Source of the DNA: Roseateles aquatilis
GTDB lineage: Bacteria; Pseudomonadota; Gammaproteobacteria; Burkholderiales; Burkholderiaceae_C
Assembly (NCBI RefSeq): GCF_002205645.1
Contig: NZ_NIOF01000001.1
Coordinates: forward strand, 682,001 to 746,000
Length of the DNA stretch: 64,000 nt
Reading direction: 5' to 3'
The notes under the pieces were generated by a model. The model worked only from the letters and a program-made list of their open reading frames with translations. It did no database searches and was not told where the DNA came from. Position numbers and translations under genes: made by a program. Numbering within the stretch: the stretch's first letter is position 1; every line of letters begins with the position of its first letter. Of this stretch, positions 8,165-17,662 are shown in pieces.

Positions 8165-11002
8165 TCAGGGCATGTCCTTGAAGTCCCCCACCGTCGACAC
8201 CACGAAACCGTCGAGGTTCACCCGTTTGCGCCAGGCCCGAGTGACCTGGTCGACGGTCGCTGACTGGATCGCCGCGTCACGTCGCGCCGCATCCGCCCAA
8301 CCCTCGCCTTGGTCGGCCAGCGTCAACAGCGCCTCCGTCAATTGCGCGTCGTCGGCGCGTGCCTGGAGCCGGCCTTCCAGCAGATCCTTCTTGGCGCGAG
8401 CCAGCTCCGATTCCGTGATGCCGGCGCGGGTCATGCGGGTCAATTCCTCCTTGACCAGCGCCAGCACTTCCTCGCGGTTCTGCGGCGCGAAGGTGCCGCC
8501 GATGGTCAGGTTGGCGTCGTCGCCGAAGTGCTCGACCGACAGCGACGCGCCCACGCCATAGCTCAGGCCGGCCTGCTGGCGAATCCGCACCGCGAGCCGG
8601 TTCTCCAGCCCGCCACCACCCAGGATGTGCGTGGCGATCAGGAGCGGGAGGTAGTCCGGATCGCGGTCGTTCAAGGCGAAGTCCAGCCGCATCCGCATCT
8701 CGGCGCTGGTCTTGTCACGCGCGACCGCATCGAACCGCGCCGGAGGGATCGTGTCGGCCTTGTCGATGTGGCGCACGAACTTCGGCGCACCCGGCTTCTT
8801 CCACTTCCCGAACAGCTGCTCGATGGCCGCGTCCAGTCCGTCCGGGATCGCGCCGACAACCGCCACGCTGGCGTCGTTGGCGGACCAGTAGCGGGCGTGG
8901 AACCGCTTCACGTCGTCGAGCGTCGTCGCTTCGACGGTCGCGATGCGTTCGTCGATGCTCATCAGGTAGTCGGGATCCTTGATCGTCACGCCGCGGGCGC
9001 GGTTGTAGTGATCGCGCACCACCGCCTGCCGCAGCACCTCCAGGTCCTGGCGCGACCCCGCCAGTTCCGCCAGCGACGCGCGCTGCTGGCGCTCGAAGGC
9101 GTCGGCCGGCAGCAGCGGGCGCTGCATCACATCGGCCGCGATCTTCAGGACGTCCAGCAGCGTGCCCTGCTCGGCGCTGATCGTCAGCTCCGCGCCCTGG
9201 TCCTCGCTGGTCAGGTTCAGGTCGGCTCGCAGCTGGATCAGGCGATCCTGCAGGGCCTGCCTGGAGATCGACGCGCTGCCCTCGCCCATCAGCCGCGCCA
9301 CGAGGTCGGTGCCGTGGTGCGCGTAGGTCTCGTCGCGCTCGCCCCAGCGCAGTTGCATCCGCAACTGCACCGTGTTGCCGCGCGTCTGCTTGGCCAACGT
9401 CGTCAGCGCGATGCCGGACGGCAGTCTCTTGGTCGCGGTGCGCTGCGCCAGGCGCGCCGGCGTCGGGTCGAAGCGTTCCCCCTCCTCGACCTTGGGTGGG
9501 CCCTTCAGTTGCGCCAGGCGCGCTTCGAGCGCGGGCGCGGCCGGGATCTCGACACGCTCGACCTTGTCTGTCGGCAGGTAGCGGCCGAGCGTGCGATTCG
9601 CCGGACGCAGGTAGGCCTGCCGGACGCGCTCGACATCCGCCAGCGTCACCTTCGGGATGTCTTCCATCAACTGGAACAGCAGCCGCCAATCGGTCGCGCC
9701 CAGGCTGGAGATCTGCTGGATCAGCGCCTCGGGCTGCTTCATCTGGTCGCGGTAGGACACCAGCGCGAGCTCTCGCACGCGCTTCAGCTCCGACTCGTCG
9801 AAGGCCTGGCCGGTGCGGCCCTCGACGATGTCCAGCAACTTGCGCTCGATCGCCGCGGCGTCCCCGTCGGGCGGCAGCACCGCGATGGCGCGGATGCCGC
9901 CGGGGTCGGCGCCGCCCAGGCCGGTCAGACCGGCGGCCAGCGCCAGCTTGGGTTCCACCAGCGCCTTGTACAGCTGGCCGCTGGGCTGCAGCGACAGCAA
10001 CATGCCCAGCACCAGCAGCGGCGCGGTGTCGGGATGCGTGATCGCGGGCACGTGGTAGTAGGCCATCAGCAGTGGCTGGCCGCCGACGCGCCGCACCATC
10101 ACGGTCCGTTCGCCGTCCTGTGGCGGCTCGACGGTGTACGGCCTCGGGATCGGCTCGGCCGGCGCCCGCAGCGGCCCGAACAGTTGCGACACGCGTGCCA
10201 GCACCGCCTTCGGGTCGAAACGTCCGGCGACCATCAGCGTCGCGTTGTCGGGTCGATAGAAGCGCTTGTAGAAGGCTTGCAGCCGCTCGATGGGGACGTT
10301 CTCGATGTCGCTCTTCGGGCCGATCGTGTCGTGGCCGTAGTTGTGCCAGTCGTAGGCCACGCCGATGACGCGCTTGTTCAGCACCTGGAAGGGCTCGTTC
10401 TCGCCGCGCTCGTATTCATTGCGGACGACGGTCATTTCCTTGTCCAGATCGGCCTTGGCGATGAAGCTGGCGACCATGCGGTCCGCCTCCAGCGCGAGCG
10501 CGAAGTCCAGCGTGTCCGGGTCGGCGTTGAAGTTGGCGAAGTAGTTGGTGCGGTCCGACGTGGTCGTGCCGTTGAAGCGCACGCCGCGCCGCGCGAACGC
10601 CTCGGGGATGTCACGCTGCGTCGGCGTGCCCTTGAACATCAGGTGTTCGAGCAAATGCGCCATGCCGTACTCGCCGGGCGACTCGTGCCGGCTGCCGACG
10701 CGGTAGGTGATGTTGACGGTGGTGGTGCTCTGCGCCTCGTCCGGGAACAGCAGGATCTGCAGGCCGTTGGGCAGCCGGTATTCGGTGATGCCGCCGATCT
10801 CGCGCACCCACTGCGCCGTCGCGGTCGAGGCACCGGGCGCGGCCGCGGCGACGGTTGGAGGACTCTTGGACTTGGCGGGCGTCGGACGCGTCGGCGCCTC
10901 GGTGTCGCGTGGCGCGGCCAACGCGCCGACATGCGGTCCGGACACCAGCACCGCCAGCACCAGCGCCCGCATCGCACCGCACGAAAGGGACTTCAACTTC
11001 AT
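8165..11002 (-). CDS. M16 (pitrilysin/insulinase) family zinc peptidase, two-domain exported form
   Basis: The 945-residue protein is a full-length M16 peptidase with two fused halves. The inverted zinc motif HLLEH is at residues 116-120 in GMAHLLEHLMFKGT, and the downstream glutamate lies in VVRNEYERGEN. The C-terminal half lacks the motif, as expected for the substrate-clamping half. Residues 1-30 are a signal peptide (MKLKSLSCGAMRALVLAVLV to ALAA), so it is periplasmic or outer-membrane-facing. The reading frame runs on to 12310, but the true start is ATG 11002, with AGGAAAG 6 bases upstream and the signal peptide immediately after it. Substrates cannot be told from the sequence. Confidence 0.93.
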   Translation of the reverse strand: MKLKSLSCGAMRALVLAVLVSGPHVGALAAPRDTEAPTRPTPAKSKSPPTVAAAAPGASTATAQWVREIGGITEYRLPNGLQILLFPDEAQSTTTVNITYRVGSRHESPGEYGMAHLLEHLMFKGTPTQRDIPEAFARRGVRFNGTTTSDRTNYFANFNADPDTLDFALALEADRMVASFIAKADLDKEMTVVRNEYERGENEPFQVLNKRVIGVAYDWHNYGHDTIGPKSDIENVPIERLQAFYKRFYRPDNATLMVAGRFDPKAVLARVSQLFGPLRAPAEPIPRPYTVEPPQDGERTVMVRRVGGQPLLMAYYHVPAITHPDTAPLLVLGMLLSLQPSGQLYKALVEPKLALAAGLTGLGGADPGGIRAIAVLPPDGDAAAIERKLLDIVEGRTGQAFDESELKRVRELALVSYRDQMKQPEALIQQISSLGATDWRLLFQLMEDIPKVTLADVERVRQAYLRPANRTLGRYLPTDKVERVEIPAAPALEARLAQLKGPPKVEEGERFDPTPARLAQRTATKRLPSGIALTTLAKQTRGNTVQLRMQLRWGERDETYAHHGTDLVARLMGEGSASISRQALQDRLIQLRADLNLTSEDQGAELTISAEQGTLLDVLKIAADVMQRPLLPADAFERQQRASLAELAGSRQDLEVLRQAVVRDHYNRARGVTIKDPDYLMSIDERIATVEATTLDDVKRFHARYWSANDASVAVVGAIPDGLDAAIEQLFGKWKKPGAPKFVRHIDKADTIPPARFDAVARDKTSAEMRMRLDFALNDRDPDYLPLLIATHILGGGGLENRLAVRIRQQAGLSYGVGASLSVEHFGDDANLTIGGTFAPQNREEVLALVKEELTRMTRAGITESELARAKKDLLEGRLQARADDAQLTEALLTLADQGEGWADAARRDAAIQSATVDQVTRAWRKRVNLDGFVVSTVGDFKDMP

Positions 11003-11275
11003 CGGGGTCTTTCCTGGCCGCTCGGTTCGCGGCGTGCCGACGATTGTGGGCGTGCGCGGCGCTGGCCGCGGTCTTCCGTCGCGCCGATGAAGCCGCGAGA
11101 CAACACAGCAATAAATCGACTCATCGAGGCAATTGCCGGACACATCGCGGCTGGGTAAATGCGGCTGCGATGCATGCGGCCTTGTCCGACACACCGCCGC
11201 GACACGCGCCGACGTCCCGCGCGGCACGCGGCGCCTACGCTTCTTCAAAAGGTCCGAGACCCGATGGAGTCCGCC

Positions 11276-12220
11276 ATGCGTTCGTTCCCGCACGTCTTCC
11301 ACGTCACCAGGCGCCAGACGCCGCACCATGGCGCGTTGTTCTGGCTGGCCCACGCGGCCGTGCTGCTGACGCTGCTGCTGATCGCGACCGAGGTGTCTGC
11401 GCAGCAAGGCGCCGGCCTGAAGGCGCAGTACGAGCAGATGGCGCCGCAGCTGGCGCGCAGCCCGTTCCAGCGGCCCATCCTGCTGAGCTCCGTGGACGAC
11501 ACCGAGCGCCCGACCGGCGAGATGCACGCCATCGTCGCCCACGGCTTCCCGGCGCTGTCCGCCGCGCTGCAGCGCGCGGACGCATGGTGCGAGCTGCTGA
11601 CGCTGCCGGCGAACGTGAAGCGCTGTGTCGTCGACGACGATGCGAAGCCGCTGACGCTGCACATGGCCGTGGGCCGCAAGTTCGACCAACCGATCGAGGA
11701 CGCCTATGCGCTGGACTTCCGCTTCCAGGTGATCGCCGCGCAGCCGCAGTACCTGCTGGTCGAGATGAGCGCCGCCAAGGGTCCGATGGGCACCAGCGAC
11801 TACCACCTGACGCTGGAGGCGATCCCGCTGGATGCACGGCGCAGCTTCATCCGCCTGCGTTACGCCTATGCCAACAACATGGCGGCGCGGCTGGCGACCA
11901 GCGCCTACCTGGCGACCTCGGGCCGCGAGAAAGTCGGCTTCACCGTGGTGGGCCGCGACGGCGACGGCGGGCCGCGCTACGTGGGCGGCATCCAGGGCAT
12001 CGCGGAGCGCAACACGATGCGCTACTTCCTGGCGATCGAGTCCTACCTCGACACGCTGCCCACGCCCGCCGACCGGCGCCTGGACAAGCGCCTGCGCGAC
12101 TGGTACGCCGCGACCGAGCGATATGCGCGTCAATTGCACGAGCAGACGCTGGACGAGTACGTGACGATGAAGCTCAAGGAGGCTCGACGCCAGGTGGCGC
12201 AGGCCACGCCGGTCCGTTGA
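11276..12220 (+). CDS. Exported protein of unknown function
   Basis: I do not recognise this 314-residue protein. It has an N-terminal hydrophobic segment (HGALFWLAHAAVLLTLLLIA) ending in VSAQ, a plausible signal peptide. The remainder is a soluble domain with alternating hydrophobic strands and conserved-looking GTSDYHLTLEAIPL, FIRLRYAYANNMAARLA and IAERNTMRYFLAIE segments, then a charged helical tail. ATG 11276 has GGAG 5 bases upstream, better placed than the upstream ATG at 11264. It is transcribed divergently from the M16 gene, with 273 bp between them. A periplasmic lipid- or ligand-binding role is possible from the beta-rich look, but nothing names it. Confidence 0.75.
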   Translation: MRSFPHVFHVTRRQTPHHGALFWLAHAAVLLTLLLIATEVSAQQGAGLKAQYEQMAPQLARSPFQRPILLSSVDDTERPTGEMHAIVAHGFPALSAALQRADAWCELLTLPANVKRCVVDDDAKPLTLHMAVGRKFDQPIEDAYALDFRFQVIAAQPQYLLVEMSAAKGPMGTSDYHLTLEAIPLDARRSFIRLRYAYANNMAARLATSAYLATSGREKVGFTVVGRDGDGGPRYVGGIQGIAERNTMRYFLAIESYLDTLPTPADRRLDKRLRDWYAATERYARQLHEQTLDEYVTMKLKEARRQVAQATPVR

Positions 12221-12326
12221 GGAAGGGCTGGGCCCTCTCACGGCCGCCGCGGCCACCGAGTCGGGCGTCCGGCGGTGTATCGCGAATCGGAGCCGCGTCG
12301 GTCGCGGCAAGCCATGCGGCGCGTGC

Positions 12327-13505
12327 TCAGTCCCGCGTCGACCGAAGTTGCCGCGCGGGCCACTGCGCCGCGATCAGCAGCGACGCCATCAGCCACATCG
12401 GCGCGGCCGCCGCGCTGGCGGTGGCGAGCGCGCCGAAGCCCAGCGGCATCGCGATCGTCGCGCCGTTGGTCGCCAGCATGCGCAGGCCCAGCGCCTGCCC
12501 ATGGCGCTCCGGCGGCGTGACCTGGTGCAGCGTCGCCAGCACCATCGGCTGCACCGAGCCCAGCGCCACGCCCAGGATCGCGGAGCCGACCATCAGCCCC
12601 GCCGTCCCCGGCAACCACGCGTAGACCAGCAGCATCACCGTCGCCACCGTCATCGCGGCGCGCAGCGCCTTGAGCTCGTCGAGGTGATCGGCCCAGCGCA
12701 CGATGGCCAGCCGCACCACCGTCGCCGCCGTGGCGAAGCTGCCCAGCACCAGGCCGATGCTCGACGCCGACAGACCCTTCGCATGTCCCACCACCGGCAC
12801 GACGAAGCTGTGCGCGTCCCAGCACGAGGACAGCACGATGTTGATCATGAGCAGGTTGCGCAGCGCCGGGTCGCGCAGCAGATCCCACGCGGGGCGCGGC
12901 TTGGCGCCGTCCCCCTTGGGCTGCGGCGCGTGGCGCGGCACGCGCGTGGCCAGGCCCCAGGCCACCGCCGGCAGCAACACCGCCAGCGCGAAGGCCCACG
13001 GGAACCCGGCATGGTCGATCAGCACGCCGGCGACCACCGGCGCGAGCGCGTTCGACAGCGCCGGCCCCAGCGCGACCCAGCTGAAGACGCGCTTGAGTTC
13101 GGACGCGTCGGTCGCCATCAGGCCGGCCTCGCGCTGGATCGCGACCGCCGCCACCGCGATGGCGCCGCCGCACAGCAGGCAGCCGACGGCGATGGCCCAC
13201 AGCGACTGGAAGACCAGCACGCACAACGCGCCGCCCAGGGCCATCAGCACGCCGACCCCGACCGGCCGATGGAAGCCGTGGCGGTCAGCCAGCCGGCCGG
13301 CCCACAACGACAGCCCGATCGGGGCCACGGCGAACAGGCTCAGCAGCAGGCCGACGGTCCACTCGCCGTAGCCCTGGTCGAGCACCCACAGCGTGGCCGC
13401 GACGCGGGTCACGGCCATGCTGGCGTGCACGGCCACCAGCGTGGCGATGACGGCGGGAAAGGACCGGCGCAGTCCGGGCGAAGCGGGACCGGCGGCGTCG
13501 CTCAT
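12327..13505 (-). CDS. MFS transporter
   Basis: The 392-residue integral membrane protein shows about 12 hydrophobic segments. The loop between helices 2 and 3 is WAGRLADRHGFHRP, a variant of the G-x-L-a-D-r-x-g-r-k/r signature of major facilitator proteins. The substrate is unknown; the short length and even helix spacing suit a drug or metabolite exporter. The start overlaps the rmuC stop by 4 bp (13502-13505), so it is translated with rmuC, a pairing with no obvious functional logic. Confidence 0.9.
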   Translation of the reverse strand: MSDAAGPASPGLRRSFPAVIATLVAVHASMAVTRVAATLWVLDQGYGEWTVGLLLSLFAVAPIGLSLWAGRLADRHGFHRPVGVGVLMALGGALCVLVFQSLWAIAVGCLLCGGAIAVAAVAIQREAGLMATDASELKRVFSWVALGPALSNALAPVVAGVLIDHAGFPWAFALAVLLPAVAWGLATRVPRHAPQPKGDGAKPRPAWDLLRDPALRNLLMINIVLSSCWDAHSFVVPVVGHAKGLSASSIGLVLGSFATAATVVRLAIVRWADHLDELKALRAAMTVATVMLLVYAWLPGTAGLMVGSAILGVALGSVQPMVLATLHQVTPPERHGQALGLRMLATNGATIAMPLGFGALATASAAAAPMWLMASLLIAAQWPARQLRSTRD

Positions 13506-14938
13506 CCGGCGGCGCCCTCGTCATCGATCGCCTGGCCGACCTGCAGCACGCGGGCCATCTGGTCCTCGGGCAGCGCTTCGACGGTCTTGAGGCGGCGCGT
13601 CATCGCGCGGGTGCGCACCTCGGCGGCGTCGATGGTGTTGCTGGCTTCCTCCAGCTTCTTCTTCGTCTTGGCCAGCACGTCGCCGAACTTGCCGAACTCG
13701 GTCTTCACCGCCGACAGCACTTCCCACACCTCGGCCGAGCGCTTCTCCAGCGCCAGCGTGCGGAAGCCCATCTGCAGGCTGGACAGCGTCGCCAGCAGCG
13801 TGGTCGGACCGACCAGCATCACCTTGTGCTCGCGCTGCAGCGACTCGGTCAGGCCGGGGCGGCGCAGCGCCTCGGCGTACAGCCCCTCGGTGGGCAGGAA
13901 CAGCAACGCGAAATCGGTGGTGTGCGGCGGGCCCAGGTACTTCTCGCGGATGGTCCTGGCCTCCAGCCGCAGGCGCGTCTCGATGGCGCGTCCGGCGGCC
14001 TCGGCGGCCGGCGCGTCGGCGCGTTCCTGCGCGTCGAGCAGCCGCTCGTAGTCCTCGCGCGGGAACTTGGCGTCGATCGGCAGCCAGAGCGGCAGGCCGT
14101 CGTCGCGCTGGCCGGGCAGCTTGAGCGCGAACTCCACCCGCGCGCCGCTGCCGGGCAGCGTCTCGACGTTGGCGGCGTACTGCTCCGGCGTGAAGACCTG
14201 CTCCAGCAGGCCGGCCAGTTGCACCTCGCCGAAGATGCCGCGCGTCTTGACGTTGGTCAGCACGCGGTTCAGCGACCCGACGTCGCGCGCCAGCGTCTGC
14301 ATCTCGCCCAGGCCGCGGTAGACCTGCTCCAGCCGCTCGGCGACCTGCTTGAAGCTCTCGCCCAGGCGCGTCTCCAGCGTCGCGTGCAGCTTCTCGTCGA
14401 CGGTCGCCCGCATCTGCTCGAGCTTCTTCTCGTTGTCCTGCTGGATGGACTGCAGGCGGGCCTCGACGGTGCGGCGGGTCTCGGCCAGGCCGGCCTCGTT
14501 GCGCTGGGCGAGCACCTGCAGTTGTTCGGTCATGACCGTCGTCGTGCGCGACGCGGCGGCATCCTGCGCTTCACGCGCGGTCACGGCCTGCTGCGCCAGC
14601 GACTGCTGCAGTTGCGCCAGCTGCACGCGGAAGGCGTCGATCTGCTCGTTCTGCGAGCGCGCCGTGTCGCCGCCCTGCGTCAGCAGCGCCTGCTGGAACT
14701 GCGTCAGCGTCGTCAACGTCTCCTGGCGCAGCCCGGCGTTGCCGCGGCTGAGCTCATCGCGCAACGCGCGCTCCAGGCGCTCGATGCGTTCGCCCGACTG
14801 CTGCATCTGCTGCATCAGCGGGGCCAGGGCCGCCCCCGCGTCTCCTCCCGTCGATCGCCGCAGCGTGAGGAACACGACGACGAGAAGAATCAGGATCAGC
14901 CCCGAAAGGGCCAGGTTCAGCAGGTCGGGCAAGGTCAT
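13502..14938 (-). CDS. rmuC: DNA recombination protein RmuC
   Basis: RmuC limits rearrangements at inverted repeats and is predicted to be nuclease-like. The 478-residue product has an N-terminal membrane helix (LLNLALSGLILILLVVVFLTL), a long coiled-coil region (about residues 40-200, rich in Gln and Glu) and the C-terminal RmuC domain with LWLPIDAKFPREDYERLL, LRLEARTIREKYLGPPHTTD, FLPTEGLYAEA and GPTTLLATLSSLQMGFRTLALE. The open frame extends further upstream, but ATG 14938 begins exactly at the membrane anchor, as in the family. The stop overlaps the MFS start. Confidence 0.95.
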   Translation of the reverse strand: MTLPDLLNLALSGLILILLVVVFLTLRRSTGGDAGAALAPLMQQMQQSGERIERLERALRDELSRGNAGLRQETLTTLTQFQQALLTQGGDTARSQNEQIDAFRVQLAQLQQSLAQQAVTAREAQDAAASRTTTVMTEQLQVLAQRNEAGLAETRRTVEARLQSIQQDNEKKLEQMRATVDEKLHATLETRLGESFKQVAERLEQVYRGLGEMQTLARDVGSLNRVLTNVKTRGIFGEVQLAGLLEQVFTPEQYAANVETLPGSGARVEFALKLPGQRDDGLPLWLPIDAKFPREDYERLLDAQERADAPAAEAAGRAIETRLRLEARTIREKYLGPPHTTDFALLFLPTEGLYAEALRRPGLTESLQREHKVMLVGPTTLLATLSSLQMGFRTLALEKRSAEVWEVLSAVKTEFGKFGDVLAKTKKKLEEASNTIDAAEVRTRAMTRRLKTVEALPEDQMARVLQVGQAIDDEGAAG

Positions 14939-15279
14939 CCGTCGATTCTCGCAGCGCCGAGTCCCCTCGCCCGCCATCCTTCGCCCGCCACGCCTCTCCC
15001 CAACATCCCTTCCCCACCGTCCGCGCGAGGCCTGCGATGCTCGCGACGTTCGCGGCGCTCCCCATCCATCTCTCGCAGACCTCGGTGGCGAAGCCGGTGA
15101 GGTACTCGTGGCAGAACCGGTGAAGTGATCGGTAGCAAAACTGGTGAAGTGCGACAGTGGTGGGGGACGGGAGCGCTGGGGGTTTTGCGAAGGCAAGGCC
15201 CCATGCGCTCGCGGCCAACGCCAGGTCCGAGGCAGATGGGCGGTGCCCCGCGGCCAGCGCCCAGCGCCTGGCCTCAACC
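14939..15279. other. Intergenic region upstream of rmuC
   Basis: About 340 bp without a supported gene. The half near rmuC is C-rich on the plus strand, and the middle holds the degenerate tandem repeat listed separately. No clear promoter hexamers or terminator were found. Confidence 0.5.
15083..15153. repeat. Degenerate 23-24 bp tandem repeat, three copies
   Basis: Three consecutive units share the core GGTGGC-GAA-CCGGTGAAGTG: 15083-15106, 15107-15129 and 15130-15153. They differ at several positions, so this is an old duplication. It is non-coding as far as can be seen and lies between rmuC and the hydroxyacid dehydrogenase. Confidence 0.65.
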
Positions 15280-16263
15280 TCAGCCCTTCAACACCTCGGG
15301 GTTCAACGCCGTCGGGGGAACGCCCCCGGTCAACGCCGCGATCAGGTTGTCGACGGCCAGATCGCTCATCGCCCGACGCGTCGCGATCGTGGCGCTGGCG
15401 ATATGGGGCGTGAGGACGACGTTCTCGCAAGCCAGCAGATCCGGATGCACCGTCGGCTCCCCCTCGAACACGTCCAGGCCCGCCGCCGCGAGGGTGCCGG
15501 CCTTGAGCTCGGCGGCCAGCGCCGCGTCGTCCACGACGCCGCCGCGCGCGATGTTGACGAGCGTGGCCGTCTTCTTCATCAACCGCAGCTCGCGCTGGCC
15601 GATCAGATGGTGCGACGACGCGCTGTACGGCACGACGATGATCAGGTGATCCACGCGGCGCAGCAGCTCGTCCTTCTCGACCCATCGCGCGCCCAGCGGC
15701 GCTTCCTGATCGGCGGGCAGTCGCGAGCGGTTGTGATACAGCACCGGCATGCCGAAGCCCAGGTGACCGCGCCGCGCGATCGCCGCGCCGATGCGCCCCA
15801 TGCCCAGCACGCCCAGCGTCGCGCCGTGGATATCGGCACCGGCGAACATCGTCACCGACCACTGCTTCCACTCGCCGCGGCGCAGGAAGTGTTCGCTCTC
15901 GGTGATGCGGCGCGCGGTGGCCATCATCAGCGCGAAGCCGAAATCCGCGGTGGTCTCGGTCAGCACGTCCGGCGCGTTCGTCACCACGACGCCGCGCGCC
16001 GTGCAGGCCGGCACGTCGATGTTGTTGTAGCCCACGGCCATGGTGCAGACGGCCTTGAGCTCGGGACAGGCGTCGAGCAGCGCCGCGTCGATCCTGTCGC
16101 CGCCGGCGATATAGGCGCCGGCCTTGCCCTGCAGACGGCGGATCAGCTCGTCCTGGGACCAGCCCAGGTCGCTGTCATTGACCTCGACCTCGAAGTGCGG
16201 CCGCAGCCGGTCGACGATGTCGTCGAAGGTCTTGCGGGCCACCAGGACGCGCGGTTTGCTCAT
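15280..16263 (-). CDS. D-2-hydroxyacid dehydrogenase (glyoxylate/hydroxypyruvate reductase-like)
   Basis: The 327-residue cytosolic oxidoreductase reduces 2-oxoacids such as glyoxylate, hydroxypyruvate or 2-ketogluconate with NAD(P)H. The nucleotide fold is GVLGMGRIGAAIARRG. The substrate and catalytic segments are AVGYNNIDVPACTARGV, NIARGGVVDDAALAAEL with the catalytic arginine, a glutamate in LDVFEGEP, and the catalytic histidine in LTPHIASAT. This arrangement matches GhrB/GyaR-type enzymes; exact specificity is not decidable. It lies downstream of the nitroreductase on the same strand with 152 bp between them, so it may have its own promoter. Confidence 0.92.
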   Translation of the reverse strand: MSKPRVLVARKTFDDIVDRLRPHFEVEVNDSDLGWSQDELIRRLQGKAGAYIAGGDRIDAALLDACPELKAVCTMAVGYNNIDVPACTARGVVVTNAPDVLTETTADFGFALMMATARRITESEHFLRRGEWKQWSVTMFAGADIHGATLGVLGMGRIGAAIARRGHLGFGMPVLYHNRSRLPADQEAPLGARWVEKDELLRRVDHLIIVVPYSASSHHLIGQRELRLMKKTATLVNIARGGVVDDAALAAELKAGTLAAAGLDVFEGEPTVHPDLLACENVVLTPHIASATIATRRAMSDLAVDNLIAALTGGVPPTALNPEVLKG

Positions 16264-16415
16264 GGCTCAGTCTCCTTGCAGGGAAGCGCCAACTGTAGGC
16301 AGCCACGAGGCCGGCGGCCCGTCGCGGCGCGCCGCCGGGGCCGCGGATCGCCCAGCCTGTGGCGCGTGCGCCGCGGCTGTCCCCGGTTTCAGGACGGCAC
16401 CGCGACGGCGCGCCG

Positions 16416-17135
16416 TCACTCCAGGAAACGGGTGAAGGTCGAGACCGCCTCGCGCTCCGTCACCAGCGTGTTCTCGACCGCCGCCGGATCGGCGTAGCCC
16501 AGCGACATGCCGCACACGACCTGCTGCGTCGGCGCCAGGCCCAGCTCCTCCGCGATCACGCGATGGAACTGCGTGAATGCGGCCTGCGGGCAGGTGTGCA
16601 GACCGCGCGCGCGGGCCGCGACCATGATGTTCTGCAGGAACATGCCGTAGTCCAGCCAGCTGCCCTGCTGCATGACGCGGTCGATGGTGAACATCAGTCC
16701 CACCGGCGCGTCGAAGAAGCGGTAGTTGCGGCCGTGCTGCTCATGCATGCGCAGCTTGTCGCCCTTGGTGATGCCCAGCAGGCCGTACAGGTCCCAGCCC
16801 ACCTTGCGGCGCCGGTCGATGTAGGGCGAGACCCATTCGCGCGGGTAGTAGGCGTACTCCTCGCCGTGGGTGGCGAGTTCTTCCGGGTCGTCGTAGACCG
16901 CCTGCAGCCGCGTCACCAGGCGTTCCTTGGCCGCGCCGGTCAGCACGTGGACCTGCCACGGCTGCGTGTTGGTGCCGGACGGCGCGCGGGCGGCGACCTG
17001 CAGCAGGCCCTCGACGACCTCGCGCGGCACCGGCGTCGGCAGGAAGGCGCGCATCGAATGGCGCGTCGTGATCGCGGCGTCGACGGCGGCGGATTGCTCG
17101 GGCGTCGGCGGCAGGAAGGGATCAGGCAGGTTCAT
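16416..17135 (-). CDS. Nitroreductase family flavoprotein
   Basis: The 239-residue protein has the features of FMN-dependent nitroreductases: ITTRHSMRAFLPTPVPREVVEGLL at the N-terminus with the FMN-phosphate-binding basic residues, APSGTNTQPWQVHVLTG, and a C-terminal LGLAPTQQVVCGMSLGYAD. Such enzymes reduce nitroaromatics or quinones with NAD(P)H; the natural substrate is unknown. ATG 17135 overlaps the thioesterase stop by 4 bp, so the two genes form a coupled pair. An upstream extension of the frame is a shadow of the thioesterase gene. Confidence 0.92.
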   Translation of the reverse strand: MNLPDPFLPPTPEQSAAVDAAITTRHSMRAFLPTPVPREVVEGLLQVAARAPSGTNTQPWQVHVLTGAAKERLVTRLQAVYDDPEELATHGEEYAYYPREWVSPYIDRRRKVGWDLYGLLGITKGDKLRMHEQHGRNYRFFDAPVGLMFTIDRVMQQGSWLDYGMFLQNIMVAARARGLHTCPQAAFTQFHRVIAEELGLAPTQQVVCGMSLGYADPAAVENTLVTEREAVSTFTRFLE

Positions 17136-17617
17136 GGCATCTCCAGCGCGGCCAGCGCCTTGAGGTAGGGATCGGGAAGCTGCGCCACCGGCCGGCGCGA
17201 GGCGCGGTCCACGTAGACATGCACGAAGTGGCCGCGCGCGGCGCACAGCGGCTCGCCCTCGGCGAACAGGCCGATCTCGTAGCGGACGCTGGACCGACCG
17301 CGCCGCGCGATACGCAGGCCAGCCTCGACATGTTGCGGGAAGGCCAGCGACGCGAAGAAGTTGCACTGGGTCTCGACCACCAGGCCGATGACCTCGCCGC
17401 GGTGCAGGTCCAGCGCGCCCTGCTCGATCAGGTGGCGGTTCACCGCCGTGTCGAACAGGCTGTAGTAGACGACGTTGTTGAGGTGGCCGTAGAGGTCGTT
17501 GTCCATCCAGCGCGTGGACACCGGGATGAAGCGGGCGAAGGCCTCGCGCGGCTCTGGGGTCGGGCGCGGCGGCGGACGGTCGGCGGGGGCGGCGTGGTGG
17601 GCGTGGTCGGCGGTCAT
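17132..17617 (-). CDS. Hotdog-fold acyl-CoA thioesterase
   Basis: The 161-residue protein belongs to the 4-hydroxybenzoyl-CoA thioesterase/YbgC group. The core RWMDNDLYGHLNNVVYYSLFD contains the catalytic-type aspartate followed by GHLNN. It would hydrolyse an acyl- or aryl-CoA thioester in the cytosol; the substrate is not known. The first 25 residues are a His/Pro-rich extension (HAHHAAPADRPPPRP) not typical of the family. It is the first gene of a pair with the nitroreductase. Confidence 0.9.
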   Translation of the reverse strand: MTADHAHHAAPADRPPPRPTPEPREAFARFIPVSTRWMDNDLYGHLNNVVYYSLFDTAVNRHLIEQGALDLHRGEVIGLVVETQCNFFASLAFPQHVEAGLRIARRGRSSVRYEIGLFAEGEPLCAARGHFVHVYVDRASRRPVAQLPDPYLKALAALEMP

Positions 17618-17662
17618 GGCGGCGATTCTTCCATCGCCGCGGAGCCGCCGCTGTCGCGTGGG

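Noticed and set aside
8309-11158. A 949-codon plus-strand frame opposite the M16 gene
   Set aside because: Gln/Arg/His-rich composition with no domain, antisense to a well-supported peptidase; typical shadow in GC-rich DNA.
8165-12310. A 1381-codon minus-strand frame read as one giant protein
   Set aside because: Only the part from ATG 11002 is the M16 peptidase with its signal peptide and ribosome site. The upstream 435 codons are the GC-rich shadow of the plus-strand exported protein gene.
14754-15218. A 154-codon minus-strand gene overlapping the start of rmuC
   Set aside because: It covers the degenerate tandem repeat and the rmuC start in another frame, has no ribosome site and shows no protein-like features.
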